Shown here: positions 33,385 to 42,071 of the stretch, piece by piece
Layout of the letters: every line of letters begins with the position of its first letter
How positions within the stretch are numbered: position 1 is the first letter of the stretch
DNA from: Marisediminitalea lipolytica
GTDB taxonomy: Bacteria > Pseudomonadota > Gammaproteobacteria > Enterobacterales > Alteromonadaceae
Assembly: GCF_001758465.1 (NCBI RefSeq)
Contig: NZ_MJIC01000009.1
Coordinates: forward strand, 310,001 to 374,000
DNA length: 64,000 nucleotides
Direction: 5' to 3'
Notes under the pieces: model-generated
What the model saw: the letters and a program-made list of their open reading frames with translations, nothing else
Database searches by the model: none
Told to the model about the DNA's origin: nothing
Program-made: the position numbers and the translations under genes

Positions 33385-34869
33385 ATGAGAAAGGCCTCAC
33401 TGAAACAGTTCAGACACTATTCTCGCCAAGGCCGGAAACTGCTAATGGTTACCCTGTTAAGCTTATTGGTTTTGCAGGCCTGTAGTACTACAGGGCAAAC
33501 TTCAAATAATCAGGACGTTAATCAAAATCACTGGCATTCGCTTTTTGATGGTAAGAGTCTTAACGGGTGGACGGTTAAAGCGCAACCCAATGACATAAAT
33601 AAAACGTTCTTTTGGGTCGAAGAGGGTGTCATTGTTGCCGAGGCTAAGGACAAGCAACACGATTACATCTGGCTGTACAGCGATAAGCAGTACAGCGATT
33701 TTCACTTAAAACTAAAATTTCAGGGCGACCGTGGTGACCATGCCAACAGCGGTGTGCAATTGCGCAGTCGCTACGATCACAATGACGAGGGCGGGTGGTT
33801 AAATGGCCCGCAGGTCGATGTAGGCTTTACCGACCGAAATGGCAGTATGTGGGACGAAACCCGCAACAATCAGCGCTGGCTCATCGAGAAATACACTGAG
33901 GCGCCGTTTTATTATAGTGATGAAGGCTCAGGCTGGAATGACCTTGAAATCATCGCCCAGGGTAACCTGATTACGGTAATACAAAACGGTGAGCAAATCA
34001 GTCAGTACGACGGTACCGGCGTGCTTGATGATGCCAATCATCAGGATTTGGGTGTTGGTATTACTGGCCATATTGCGCTGCAAATCCACAAAGAAGACAT
34101 CATGAAAATCAAATTTAAGGATATTCAGATAAAGGATTTAACCCCGCAGCAAAAGCCATTGCGGGTGCTGGTGTTCAGTAAAACGACCGGTTACTTCCAT
34201 CAGAGTATCAATGTGATTGAAAAGACTATCGCTGAACTGGGTGAACGCCATGGCTGGACAGTTGATATTACCCGTGGCAGCGAGGTATTCACCCCAGAAG
34301 GGCTGGCTAATTACGATGTGGTGTTCTGGAATAATACCTGTGCAGATTACGCCATTATGACTACAGAACAGCGCCAGACGTTTGAGCGTTATGTGGAAAA
34401 TGGCGGCGGTTATGCCGGCATTCATGGTGCGGCCTGGATGAACTTTACGCCGCGCTGGGACTGGTACATCGATGAGCTTATAGGCGCCAGGGAAATCAAC
34501 AAAAATGGCAACTGGGAAGGTGTATGGCGCGAAGAAGCCAGCATTTACGCCGATGTAAAAACGCCGGTAACGGCAATGGTATCGAAAGGGACCATCTGGA
34601 AAGACGAGTTTTATTCCATGTCTCGTGATGTACGGGCCGAACAACCCGAACTAAGCCCTGAAGACCAAATTGAAGTACTTACCAGCGGCATTGCCGACTG
34701 GGATTATGGGGATTTCAAAACCGGCCACCCGGTTACCTGGCGGCGCCATATTAAAGGTGGCCGCATGTGGTATTCCGCCATTGGCCACAACGATTCCACC
34801 ATTACGGATCCGATTTTCCGCGACCATATGAAAGCCGGAATTGAGTGGGCCGGTGGCGCGCTGGATTAA
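33385..34869 (+). CDS. Lipoprotein with DUF1080 and ThuA-like domains
   Basis: A 494-residue exported lipoprotein: basic start, hydrophobic stretch and lipobox VLQAC (Cys about 33). Residues about 50-250 form a DUF1080 (3-keto-glycoside hydrolase/LamG-like) domain with LFDGKSLNGWTV and GVQLRSRYD; residues about 255-494 form a ThuA-like domain with LVFSKTTGYFHQS, YAGIHGAAW and GRMWYSAIGH. Such proteins belong to keto-sugar or trehalose metabolism at the cell surface. It stands alone, out of place among CoA-thioester genes. An inverted repeat TGTCG-N7-CGACA lies upstream near 33186. Confidence 0.83.
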   Translation: MRKASLKQFRHYSRQGRKLLMVTLLSLLVLQACSTTGQTSNNQDVNQNHWHSLFDGKSLNGWTVKAQPNDINKTFFWVEEGVIVAEAKDKQHDYIWLYSDKQYSDFHLKLKFQGDRGDHANSGVQLRSRYDHNDEGGWLNGPQVDVGFTDRNGSMWDETRNNQRWLIEKYTEAPFYYSDEGSGWNDLEIIAQGNLITVIQNGEQISQYDGTGVLDDANHQDLGVGITGHIALQIHKEDIMKIKFKDIQIKDLTPQQKPLRVLVFSKTTGYFHQSINVIEKTIAELGERHGWTVDITRGSEVFTPEGLANYDVVFWNNTCADYAIMTTEQRQTFERYVENGGGYAGIHGAAWMNFTPRWDWYIDELIGAREINKNGNWEGVWREEASIYADVKTPVTAMVSKGTIWKDEFYSMSRDVRAEQPELSPEDQIEVLTSGIADWDYGDFKTGHPVTWRRHIKGGRMWYSAIGHNDSTITDPIFRDHMKAGIEWAGGALD

Positions 34870-34920
34870 TCAACAGCGCTTAAAATGATGCGCATTTCCA
34901 ACCTCTTAAACCCGATGATG

Positions 34921-34947
34921 CCGGAAGGTGCCTGTGCACCTGTCCGG
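34921..34947 (+). terminator. Hairpin after the DUF1080/ThuA gene
   Basis: CCGGA-AGGTGC, loop CTGT, GCACCT-G-TCCGG: eleven pairs with a one-base bulge, 52 bases after the stop. No T-run follows, so it is a weak terminator candidate. The remaining intergenic bases to 35154 show nothing I can name. Confidence 0.4.
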
Positions 34948-35154
34948 TAGCTAGTGTTACAAGTGCAATGTCAGTGAGTAAAAAACATATCACCGAAAAG
35001 TGATTCGGAAAGCGGAATTTAAATAGTTGTCTCAATAGTGGACACTCTGACAAATGTCATAGACTTCAGACGTGGTTTCGATAACTTAAAAGTTTTATGG
35101 TTTCGGTTCTAACCACCGGATCCCGCCTATCTGAATTGCTTAGAAGGATTTGCC

Positions 35155-36426
35155 ATGTCGGTTGAAAGCACTGCAATTGCGCCGGACTCATCGTCATCTC
35201 TGCAAGAGTTTAAACAGGGCTACAAAGCGTTGATTGCATCATTGATTGGTGCCGGATGCGGTATTTCGTCAGTGTGTTTCTATACCAACAGCGTCTTTGT
35301 CGCAGCGATTGATACTGATATGCCGTGGTCGCGGGGAGAAATTCAAATCGGTATCAGCATCATGATATTAGCAGCTATTTTTACTGCCCCTTTGACAGGT
35401 ATGCTGATAGATAGATTTGGCGCAAGAGCCGTTGCACTTACTTCAATGCCTTTGTTCACATTAAGCCTGGTCGGATTATCTTTTGTCGGCAACGACGTGC
35501 GGTCCTTCTATGCCGGGTGGGTTGTGATGTCTGTATTGGCTGCAGGCACGCTGCCTATAACCTGGACCAAGGTGGTTAATCAGTGGTTTGATCGCTCCAG
35601 AGGACTCGCTTTAGGGCTGACGTTAATGGGAACGGGTATCGCCGCAGCCGTTGCGCCTAAATACGCTGCCTGGCTCATTGGAGAATATGGCTGGCGCAAT
35701 GCTTACGCATTATTAGGCGTCACAGTACTGGTTATTTCTTTTGTTCCACTCTTGCTGTTTTTCTTTGAATTTGGTCATGCAGGTAAGCCTCAGCAGCAAA
35801 GTCGTGAGTCAGAAAGTGCGCCAGCGCCTAAAACTGGCTTAACGCTCAAACAAGCATTAAAAGGCTACAAGCTTTGGGCGCTGTGTATTGCCTTATTATG
35901 TGTCGCTGTAGGGATTTCCGGTGTGATCACCAACCTTGTGCCAATTTTAACGGATAAAGGTCTGACCGTTGGCGAAGCTGCTGGTTATGCCGGATTAGTA
36001 GGAATTAGCGTTATTGCCGGGCGTCTTTTGGCTGGTTTTCTGATGGATCGTTTGTGGGCGCCAGCAATAGCCGCACTGTTCTTATTTATGCCGCTGATAT
36101 CTGCCATTCTTTTGAAGCAACCTGCTCTGAGCGATACACAAATGGCACTGGCTGCATTGATTGTGGGCCTGGCTGCCGGTGCAGAACTGGATATCATGGC
36201 CTATCTTATTAGCCGTTATTTTGGTTTGGCTTACTATGGCTCTCTTTATGGCTTTTTGTATATCTTCTTTTCCATTGGCGCGGGTGTTGCCCCAGTAATT
36301 TTTGGCTGGGCATTCGATGTGTCTGGTAACTATAATCTCACGTTGAGCATGGTTGCCGTACTTTCCGTTGTGGGTGCGCTGCTAATTGTTGCTATGGGCA
36401 AATATCCGGTTTTGCAACAGCACTGA
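35155..36426 (+). CDS. MFS transporter, monocarboxylate/oxalate-formate antiporter-like
   Basis: A 423-residue carrier with twelve hydrophobic segments, MPWSRGEIQIGISIMI, LIDRFGARAV (MFS motif A) and WFDRSRGLALGLTLMGTGIA, which is typical of the OFA/MCT branch. It would exchange or symport small monocarboxylates. No sigma-54 site was found in front of it, so it may be controlled apart from the rest of the island. It converges on the acyl-CoA synthetase gene. Confidence 0.82.
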   Translation: MSVESTAIAPDSSSSLQEFKQGYKALIASLIGAGCGISSVCFYTNSVFVAAIDTDMPWSRGEIQIGISIMILAAIFTAPLTGMLIDRFGARAVALTSMPLFTLSLVGLSFVGNDVRSFYAGWVVMSVLAAGTLPITWTKVVNQWFDRSRGLALGLTLMGTGIAAAVAPKYAAWLIGEYGWRNAYALLGVTVLVISFVPLLLFFFEFGHAGKPQQQSRESESAPAPKTGLTLKQALKGYKLWALCIALLCVAVGISGVITNLVPILTDKGLTVGEAAGYAGLVGISVIAGRLLAGFLMDRLWAPAIAALFLFMPLISAILLKQPALSDTQMALAALIVGLAAGAELDIMAYLISRYFGLAYYGSLYGFLYIFFSIGAGVAPVIFGWAFDVSGNYNLTLSMVAVLSVVGALLIVAMGKYPVLQQH

Positions 36427-36472
36427 CAGCGTACGCAAAGTTCATAGTAAAACGGCTTTATCGTCAATAAAA

Positions 36473-36496
36473 ATAGCCCGGCGTAAGCCGGGCTAT
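36473..36496 (-). terminator. Intrinsic terminator of the ADP-forming acyl-CoA synthetase gene
   Basis: A perfect 10-bp stem ATAGCCCGGC / GCCGGGCTAT with a GTAA loop. Read on the minus strand it runs into TTTTTATTG, a classic terminator for the leftward synthetase gene; on the plus strand there is no T-run. Confidence 0.85.
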
Positions 36497-36524
36497 GGAG
36501 TGTTTACCGAAAGTTCGGGCAAAA

Positions 36525-38615
36525 CTATTCGGTAATGCTAGCAAGAAAGTCCACAGCCGCCAGCCCCATGCCTTCCGGGCGAACCATTACAGGGTTCACT
36601 TCCACTTCTGACATGCTTGGGGTGGCCAGGAATAAATCACCAAATTTCGCTGCCGCTTCGCATAGCGCGTCAATATCGGCCTTTGGTGCACCGCGGAAGC
36701 CACTTAATAAGTGATTCAGTTTTAATCCGCTGATAGCGGTTTTTACCTGTGCCGGGGTAGCCGGCAGCGAAACATAAGTAACGTCGCGATAAAGCTCTAC
36801 CGCCACACCGCCTGAACCGATTGAAAGCACCGGACCAAAGTCAGTGTTACGCAGGCAAGACAACACCACTTCCACGCCGTCGCCAATCATTTCCTGAATG
36901 AGCACACCCATTTCAGGCTTGTTCAGTTTGGCCCGAAAATCTGCCGCGATAGCGTCGATATCATCGAAACTGGCCACGCGCAGTTTAACCAGTCCCAGCT
37001 CAGTTTTATGTTCGGCTTCAGATGGCAGCGCTTTAACCACAAAGGGTGGTTTAAGTGCGCGGCAGGCATCGGCTGCGGTGGTATTCGCTGGTAGGATGGC
37101 CCATGGTGCCGGGGTAACGCCGGCTTCGCTGAGGTAGTCCATCGTCTCCTGCCATTCCACTGGGGCAGGACGTGGTTCAACAGCAGTGCGTTTTTTCAGC
37201 GCAGGCAGGCTCTTTGCCTCTTGTTTGGTAAACAACCAGCTCAGTGCTCGCATACTGTAAGACGGATCTTCAGATAGTAAGATACCGGCGTCACGGAATT
37301 CACTGCGTGTTGCGTCATCCACTTTTTCCGCCGCAAACGTAATTACGATTGGTACACCACTTGAGGCAGCTGCAGCTTTAAAGGCATCGGCGTTATCCAG
37401 CAGGTCACGTTTACCACTACTGGAAAACTGAATAATAATAGCCTGGGTGCGAGGCTCAGCCACAACGGCGGCAATGGCATCACGGAACAGATTCGGCATG
37501 CCGCGAACCTGGCCGGTTAAATCAATCGGATTTTCTTTACGGGCAAACTCCGGCAGTACTTCAGTAAGGGTTGCCACGGTTTGTTCGCTAAACCGCGCCA
37601 TAGGCAGGTTCGCTTCTTCACAGTGGTCGGCCAGCAGTGCACCGGCACCGCCTGATGAACTTAAAATAGTAATACCGCTTTTATCATCGGCGGCAGCGCG
37701 AGGAGCTGGCATAAAGGAGAAAATCTCTGCCGCAGCGAGGATTTCCTCCAGGCTTTCAACCAGCACAATGCCGGCATCTTTCAGCACTTTTTGATAAATC
37801 GAGTATGGCGAGGCAATTTTACCGGTGTGCGATGCCGTGGCTTCCTGACCAAACGCCGAACGGCCGGTTTTCAGTGCTACGATTTGTACGTCGCGCTCGC
37901 GGGCGCGCTCGGCCAGTTCAACCAGACGGTGGGCATCGTTCAGACCTTCCAGATACAGGGCGGCGACTTTTACGTCGTCCTGCTCGATGATCCATTCCAG
38001 CGCGTCCAGAGCGTCCAGTACCGTTTCGTTACCTACGCTGACAATATAAGAACAGCCCACTCCCGAGGTTTGCAGGTAGCGTCCCATAGCACCGGCCAGT
38101 GCACCGCTCTGGCTGATAATAGCAATGGGAGAGTGAATGAGTTTATCTACTGCAAAGGCACCGCCACCAAAGGTCATCATGGCTTTATGCTTCACTGACC
38201 AACAGCCCTGGCCGTTAGCACCTAGCAGTGCAATACCGTATTTGTTGGCGTTATCGGCCAGCTCTTTAGCCAGTACATCGCCGCCATCAACTTCTTCAAA
38301 ACCTGAGCTGAATACCATAGCCGTTTTAATGCCCTTTTCACCACATTCAGCAACAATTGCCGGTACGGTTGCGGCTGGCGTTATGATGAGCGCGACATCA
38401 GGTACTTCTGGCAATTCAGCCACGGTCTTATACGCCTTAAGCCCTTCTACTTCGTCATGGCTGGGCGTAATCGGGTACACGCGTCCTTCAAAACCAAATT
38501 TCTGAACAATTTTCACCAATCGGTTTCTGGCATTACCTTCTTTAGGCGAAGCACCGACGATGGCGATACTCTCCGGGCGGAATAGCTTATCCAGTTGCTG
38601 TGTCATTTCACTCAT
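36525..38615 (-). CDS. Acyl-CoA synthetase, ADP-forming (single-chain ACD)
   Basis: A 696-residue fused enzyme: CoA-binding domain (LFRPESIAIVGASPKEGNAR), succinyl-CoA-ligase-like domain with AIISQSGALAGAMGRY and GRSAFGQEATASHTGKIAS (phosphorylated His), then an ATP-grasp domain from about 465 with PFVVKALPSEAEHKTELG. It makes an acyl-CoA from acid, ATP and CoA, releasing ADP, or runs backwards to save ATP. It has its own sigma-54 promoter and terminator. The acid used is unknown. Confidence 0.87.
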   Translation of the reverse strand: MSEMTQQLDKLFRPESIAIVGASPKEGNARNRLVKIVQKFGFEGRVYPITPSHDEVEGLKAYKTVAELPEVPDVALIITPAATVPAIVAECGEKGIKTAMVFSSGFEEVDGGDVLAKELADNANKYGIALLGANGQGCWSVKHKAMMTFGGGAFAVDKLIHSPIAIISQSGALAGAMGRYLQTSGVGCSYIVSVGNETVLDALDALEWIIEQDDVKVAALYLEGLNDAHRLVELAERARERDVQIVALKTGRSAFGQEATASHTGKIASPYSIYQKVLKDAGIVLVESLEEILAAAEIFSFMPAPRAAADDKSGITILSSSGGAGALLADHCEEANLPMARFSEQTVATLTEVLPEFARKENPIDLTGQVRGMPNLFRDAIAAVVAEPRTQAIIIQFSSSGKRDLLDNADAFKAAAASSGVPIVITFAAEKVDDATRSEFRDAGILLSEDPSYSMRALSWLFTKQEAKSLPALKKRTAVEPRPAPVEWQETMDYLSEAGVTPAPWAILPANTTAADACRALKPPFVVKALPSEAEHKTELGLVKLRVASFDDIDAIAADFRAKLNKPEMGVLIQEMIGDGVEVVLSCLRNTDFGPVLSIGSGGVAVELYRDVTYVSLPATPAQVKTAISGLKLNHLLSGFRGAPKADIDALCEAAAKFGDLFLATPSMSEVEVNPVMVRPEGMGLAAVDFLASITE

Positions 38616-38660
38616 CTATAGTCCCACTTTGACTTACGGCCGCGCTCAAATCACGGCTCA

Positions 38661-38676
38661 TCTACAAAATTGTAGA
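38661..38676. promoter_or_regulatory. Palindrome at the transcription start of the synthetase gene
   Basis: TCTACAA-AA-TTGTAGA, a perfect 7-2-7 palindrome. It covers the start site expected from the sigma-54 promoter next to it, which is the position of a repressor operator or a 5' RNA hairpin. Confidence 0.45.
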
Positions 38677-38684
38677 GAAGAAAT

Positions 38685-38700
38685 GGCAATATGTATGCCA
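38685..38700 (-). promoter_or_regulatory. Sigma-54 promoter of the acyl-CoA synthetase gene
   Basis: Minus strand: TGGCAT-ACATA-TTGCC, correct 12-base GG-GC spacing, about 70 bases before the ATG. It is nearly the same as the promoter at 20764. Confidence 0.68.
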
Positions 38701-38868
38701 AATGTCGTTTTGCTTTAACCCCCCAAGGAACAGGGGCTGTGGAGTGTTTTCGGCGGGTAAGTTGATTTCTGGCCTGGCAGACGTGTGTATAAAAAACACA
38801 ATCAACACTAAAGTGAGCGTGATAAAGACAGTCAGATAAAATAAGTTTGGTATAAGCGCAGGCAATAA

Positions 38869-38903
38869 AAAAGCCGTCGCAGAATTATTCCGGGACGGCT
38901 TTT
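38869..38903 (-). terminator. Terminator of the acyl-CoA dehydrogenase gene
   Basis: AAAAGCCGTC / GACGGCTTTT, a 10-bp stem with a 15-nt loop; read leftwards it runs into TTTTTTATTG. The T-rich ends on both sides would allow termination in both directions. Confidence 0.75.
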
Positions 38904-38919
38904 GGTCAGGAAGCAGGTA

Positions 38920-40116
38920 TTAACGGCGGCCCATTTCCCGCAGGCCGGTTTTGCCGTGGTGACGGTCAGCCACTTTATAACCAAGGGCATCTTCTGCAAT
39001 CAGCACTTTTTGCACGTTTGCAGTACCTTCACCGGTAAACATCAGGTCGGCATAGTTACGATAGCGGGAGATCCGGTATTCTTTAGACAAGCCATAACCA
39101 CCAAAGATTTGCTGAGCCTGATCGGTACAGAACTTAGCCGTTTGCGACGCGTGGAACTTTGCAATAGACGCAATGCGGTTGGTCGGCAGTTCACGGTCCA
39201 TGGCTTCAGCAGCCTGATAAACCAGCGCACGGCTGGCCTCGATTGCTACGGCCATTTCTGCGATTTGTGACTGAATCATCTGGTACTTACCAATCGGCTG
39301 TCCTTTAATGATACGTTCGTTGGCATATTGCACGGCATCTTCAAAAGCTCCAATGGCAATACCCAGTGCTTTTGCGCCGATAACTGCCCGGCCGCCTTGC
39401 AGCGCACGCATAACAATCTTGAAGCCGTCGCCTTCTTCACCCAGGCGGTTTTCAACCGGTACTTCAAAGTCATCTAAAAACAGTGCGCAGCAGCGGAACG
39501 AGCTGGACAGCCCTACTTCGATTGGCTGGGCAGTGTAGCCCGGGTACTTTTTCGGTTCCACGATGAACGCCGTAACGCCTTTAGCGCCAGCATCCGGATC
39601 GGTTTTGGCCAGCAGAATACCTACATCGCATTCATCGCCCAGAGTAGCCCACATTTTTGAACCGTTTATCTTATACACATCACCTTCGCGACGGGCGGTA
39701 GTTTTCATTGCGCCAGCCGCATCAGAACCACCGCCTGATTCGGTCAGTGCCATCATCCCTACGGTTTTACCTGCCAGTAAGTCCGGCACGTATTTTTTAA
39801 TCTGTTCTTCGGTACCACCAAGGTAAATACACGCCGGGCAGTTACCGCCGTTCTGGTTGAAACCACCATAACGCACATCAATGCGGGCAATTTCTTCAAT
39901 GATGACAGCAGCTGCCAGATAGCCCATATCGCTACCGCCCACTTCCTCAGGAAATGTAGCGCCGTAGTAACCGGCTTCACCGGCCTTTTTAATCAGTTCT
40001 CTGGGCAGCTCTCTGCGCTCTTCAAAACCGTCCATGACGGGTACGACTTCAGTTTCCATGAAGCGGCGGATGCTTTCGCGGATAGCACCAATTTCTTCGG
40101 GTAGCATTTGGTCCAT
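38920..40116 (-). CDS. Acyl-CoA dehydrogenase
   Basis: A 398-residue FAD enzyme with MALTESGGGSDAAG, GSKMWATLGD and IFGGYGLSKEYRISRYRN. The catalytic Glu position reads TGEGTANVQK, so the acid is kept. Instead of the usual aromatic residue before it there is a Gly. The dehydrogenase is alone on its transcript with a strong sigma-54 promoter, back to back with the Ltp-MaoC-crotonase operon, and should make the double bond that the MaoC-type hydratase then fills. Confidence 0.85.
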   Translation of the reverse strand: MDQMLPEEIGAIRESIRRFMETEVVPVMDGFEERRELPRELIKKAGEAGYYGATFPEEVGGSDMGYLAAAVIIEEIARIDVRYGGFNQNGGNCPACIYLGGTEEQIKKYVPDLLAGKTVGMMALTESGGGSDAAGAMKTTARREGDVYKINGSKMWATLGDECDVGILLAKTDPDAGAKGVTAFIVEPKKYPGYTAQPIEVGLSSSFRCCALFLDDFEVPVENRLGEEGDGFKIVMRALQGGRAVIGAKALGIAIGAFEDAVQYANERIIKGQPIGKYQMIQSQIAEMAVAIEASRALVYQAAEAMDRELPTNRIASIAKFHASQTAKFCTDQAQQIFGGYGLSKEYRISRYRNYADLMFTGEGTANVQKVLIAEDALGYKVADRHHGKTGLREMGRR

Positions 40117-40209
40117 TAGTGGTCCTCTACTGTTGCCAAATAAGGTTTAAACATATCAATACGAGGGAACTGACCGGCAGATACCAACACGTATTGTCGC
40201 AGTGACAAG

Positions 40210-40225
40210 AGCAAGTACTGTGCCA
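40210..40225 (-). promoter_or_regulatory. Sigma-54 promoter of the acyl-CoA dehydrogenase gene
   Basis: Minus strand: TGGCAC-AGTAC-TTGCT, a full consensus match with right spacing, 94 bases before the ATG. The inverted repeat TTGTC-GCAGT-GACAA lies just downstream at 40194-40208, at the expected start site. Confidence 0.82.
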
Positions 40226-40266
40226 CTGAAATCGACTCCCTTTGTAAGCACAATGGTTCTGGCCGG

Positions 40267-40282
40267 TGGCTTACTTATTGCA
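40267..40282 (+). promoter_or_regulatory. Sigma-54 promoter of the Ltp-MaoC-crotonase operon
   Basis: TGGCTT-ACTTA-TTGCA, correct spacing. It faces away from the minus-strand site 42 bases to the left, so one activator array could serve both. Two TTGTAAGCA words (40242 and 40290) flank it. Confidence 0.75.
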
Positions 40283-40406
40283 TTGCCCCTTGTAAGCAAC
40301 CAAGGCAGGGCCTGAGCGAGATATCAGGTACGCCCCGTGTTTATTACGGGATTATGCCTTTGATACACCCATTCGGGTTAACAAAGTGACTGTCCGGAGG
40401 ACATGA

Positions 40407-41573
40407 GTGTCTTTAAGAAATAAAGCTGTCATTGTAGGTGTCGGTGAAAGTGACATCGGTAAGTTACCACATATGAGCGGGCTGGGCCTGAATGCCCAGG
40501 CTGCCAGTCGCGCTATTGCAAATGCGGGATTAACGCCGGACAAGATTGATGGATTGCTAACCGCCTACTCCTTTACCGAACCCTATTTTATGCTGGGATC
40601 CGTGCTGGCTGAGTATTTAGGTATCAGTCCTACGTACAGCAGCTCAATTGTAGCTGGCGGTGCCAGCCCCACAGTTATGCTGCATCATGCTGCGCAAGCG
40701 GTAAACAGCGGTGCGGCTAAGTATGTACTGGTATGTGCCGGTGAAAACCGCGCCACTGGTATTAGTCGTGACGATGCAGTGTCAGCGCTTGCGGCGGTTG
40801 GCCACCCTTACTTTGAAGCGCCCTACGGCCTTGGCATTCCATCGTTATATGCGCTGGTGGCAAAAGCCTACATGGCGAAATACGGCACCACCCGGGAACA
40901 AATGGCGGCGGTGGCTGTGAACACCCGCAACCACGCGCTGTTGCATCCTAATGCGCACATGAAAAAGCCCATTACCGCCGACGACGTACTGGGTTCAAAA
41001 GTGATTTCAGACCCGCTGCATATGCTCGATTGTTGTTTGATATCCGATGCCGGTGGCGCGTTTATCGTTACCACACCAGAGCTTGCTGAGGAACTGCCTT
41101 GTGAGCCGGTCTGGCTGGCCGGTATTGGCGAAGCGCATACCCACGAACATTTAACCAGTGCACCGAGTCTCACCGAGTTTGGCGCGGCGCAATCAGGCCA
41201 GCTGGCTTATTCCATGGCAGGGCTTGGCCCACAGGATATGAACCTGGCCATGCTGTATGACTGTTTCACCATCGTGCCCATTATCGAAATGGAAGAGCTG
41301 GGTCTGGCACCGCGTGGTGAAGGCGGCGCGATGTTTGCCAGCGGCGATGCTGCGGTGGGCGGCAGGTTACCGGTTAACACCCACGGCGGCATGCTAAGTC
41401 ATGCTCACGCCGGCGCGGTGGGCGGCCTGATGGCCATAATCGAAGCCGTACGACAATTACGCGGCAATGCCGATAAGCGCCAGGTTACTGGTGCCGAGGC
41501 GGCGATTGTCCATGGCGAGGGAGGCGTGTTGTCGTCTCACTGTACCGCCATTTTAACTAAACAAAAACGCTAA
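40407..41573 (+). CDS. Thiolase-like Ltp protein without the thiolase cysteine (probable aldolase subunit)
   Basis: A 388-residue Ltp/SCPx-family protein starting MSLRNKAVIVGVGESDIGKL, with VNTHGGMLSHAHAGAVGG and RQLRGN at the C terminus. Where thiolases have the nucleophilic Cys, it reads SSIVAGGASPTVM, so thiolysis is unlikely; relatives with a DUF35 partner are retro-aldolases. Translation starts at a GTG with CCGGAGG in front; an out-of-frame ATG four bases earlier opens a six-codon reading frame. It is first in an operon with MaoC and crotonase genes. Confidence 0.82.
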   Translation: MSLRNKAVIVGVGESDIGKLPHMSGLGLNAQAASRAIANAGLTPDKIDGLLTAYSFTEPYFMLGSVLAEYLGISPTYSSSIVAGGASPTVMLHHAAQAVNSGAAKYVLVCAGENRATGISRDDAVSALAAVGHPYFEAPYGLGIPSLYALVAKAYMAKYGTTREQMAAVAVNTRNHALLHPNAHMKKPITADDVLGSKVISDPLHMLDCCLISDAGGAFIVTTPELAEELPCEPVWLAGIGEAHTHEHLTSAPSLTEFGAAQSGQLAYSMAGLGPQDMNLAMLYDCFTIVPIIEMEELGLAPRGEGGAMFASGDAAVGGRLPVNTHGGMLSHAHAGAVGGLMAIIEAVRQLRGNADKRQVTGAEAAIVHGEGGVLSSHCTAILTKQKR

Positions 41574-41597
41574 CAAAAGTGACAGGAGCATGAGCTT

Positions 41598-42071
41598 ATG
41601 ACTGCAAGCGTGCGCGGCTACTACTACGACGATTTTACGGTGGGTCAGGTTATCGAGACCCCCAAACGGACTATTACTAACACCGATATTGTGAACTTCG
41701 CCTGTTTGTCTGGTGACTTTAACGGTGTGCATACCGACTGGGAATATTGCAAAACCACACCATTTGGTGAGCCGATTGCCCATGCTCCGCTTATTTACGC
41801 TGTAATGGGCGGTCTGCAGTACGCCAGTGGCGTTAACGACGGCACGCTGATGGCGGTGCTGGGGATTGACGAGTGGCGCATGCATAGCCCGGTTAAACAC
41901 GGTGACACCTTGTTTATGCGTTCTACCGTGCTGGAAACCCGTGGCACCTCAAAACCCGGTCGTGGCATTGTGAAATTCAAACGCGAGTTTGTGAATCAGC
42001 GCGGCGAAACCGTGCAAAGCATGCTGGCTACTTTTATGTATCGTGCCCGTCCTGAAGGTGATGCGGCATGA
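41598..42071 (+). CDS. MaoC-like enoyl-CoA hydratase
   Basis: A 157-residue hotdog-fold protein with YYDDFTVGQVIETPKRTITN, NFACLSGDFNGVHTDWEYCK and FGEPIAHAPLIYAVM, including the Asp-His pair of the hydratase-2 motif. It adds water to a 2-enoyl-CoA in R configuration or handles bulky enoyl thioesters. Together with the Ltp and DUF35 proteins this is the hydratase-aldolase layout known from sterol side-chain degradation. The stop overlaps the next start by four bases. Confidence 0.85.
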   Translation: MTASVRGYYYDDFTVGQVIETPKRTITNTDIVNFACLSGDFNGVHTDWEYCKTTPFGEPIAHAPLIYAVMGGLQYASGVNDGTLMAVLGIDEWRMHSPVKHGDTLFMRSTVLETRGTSKPGRGIVKFKREFVNQRGETVQSMLATFMYRARPEGDAA

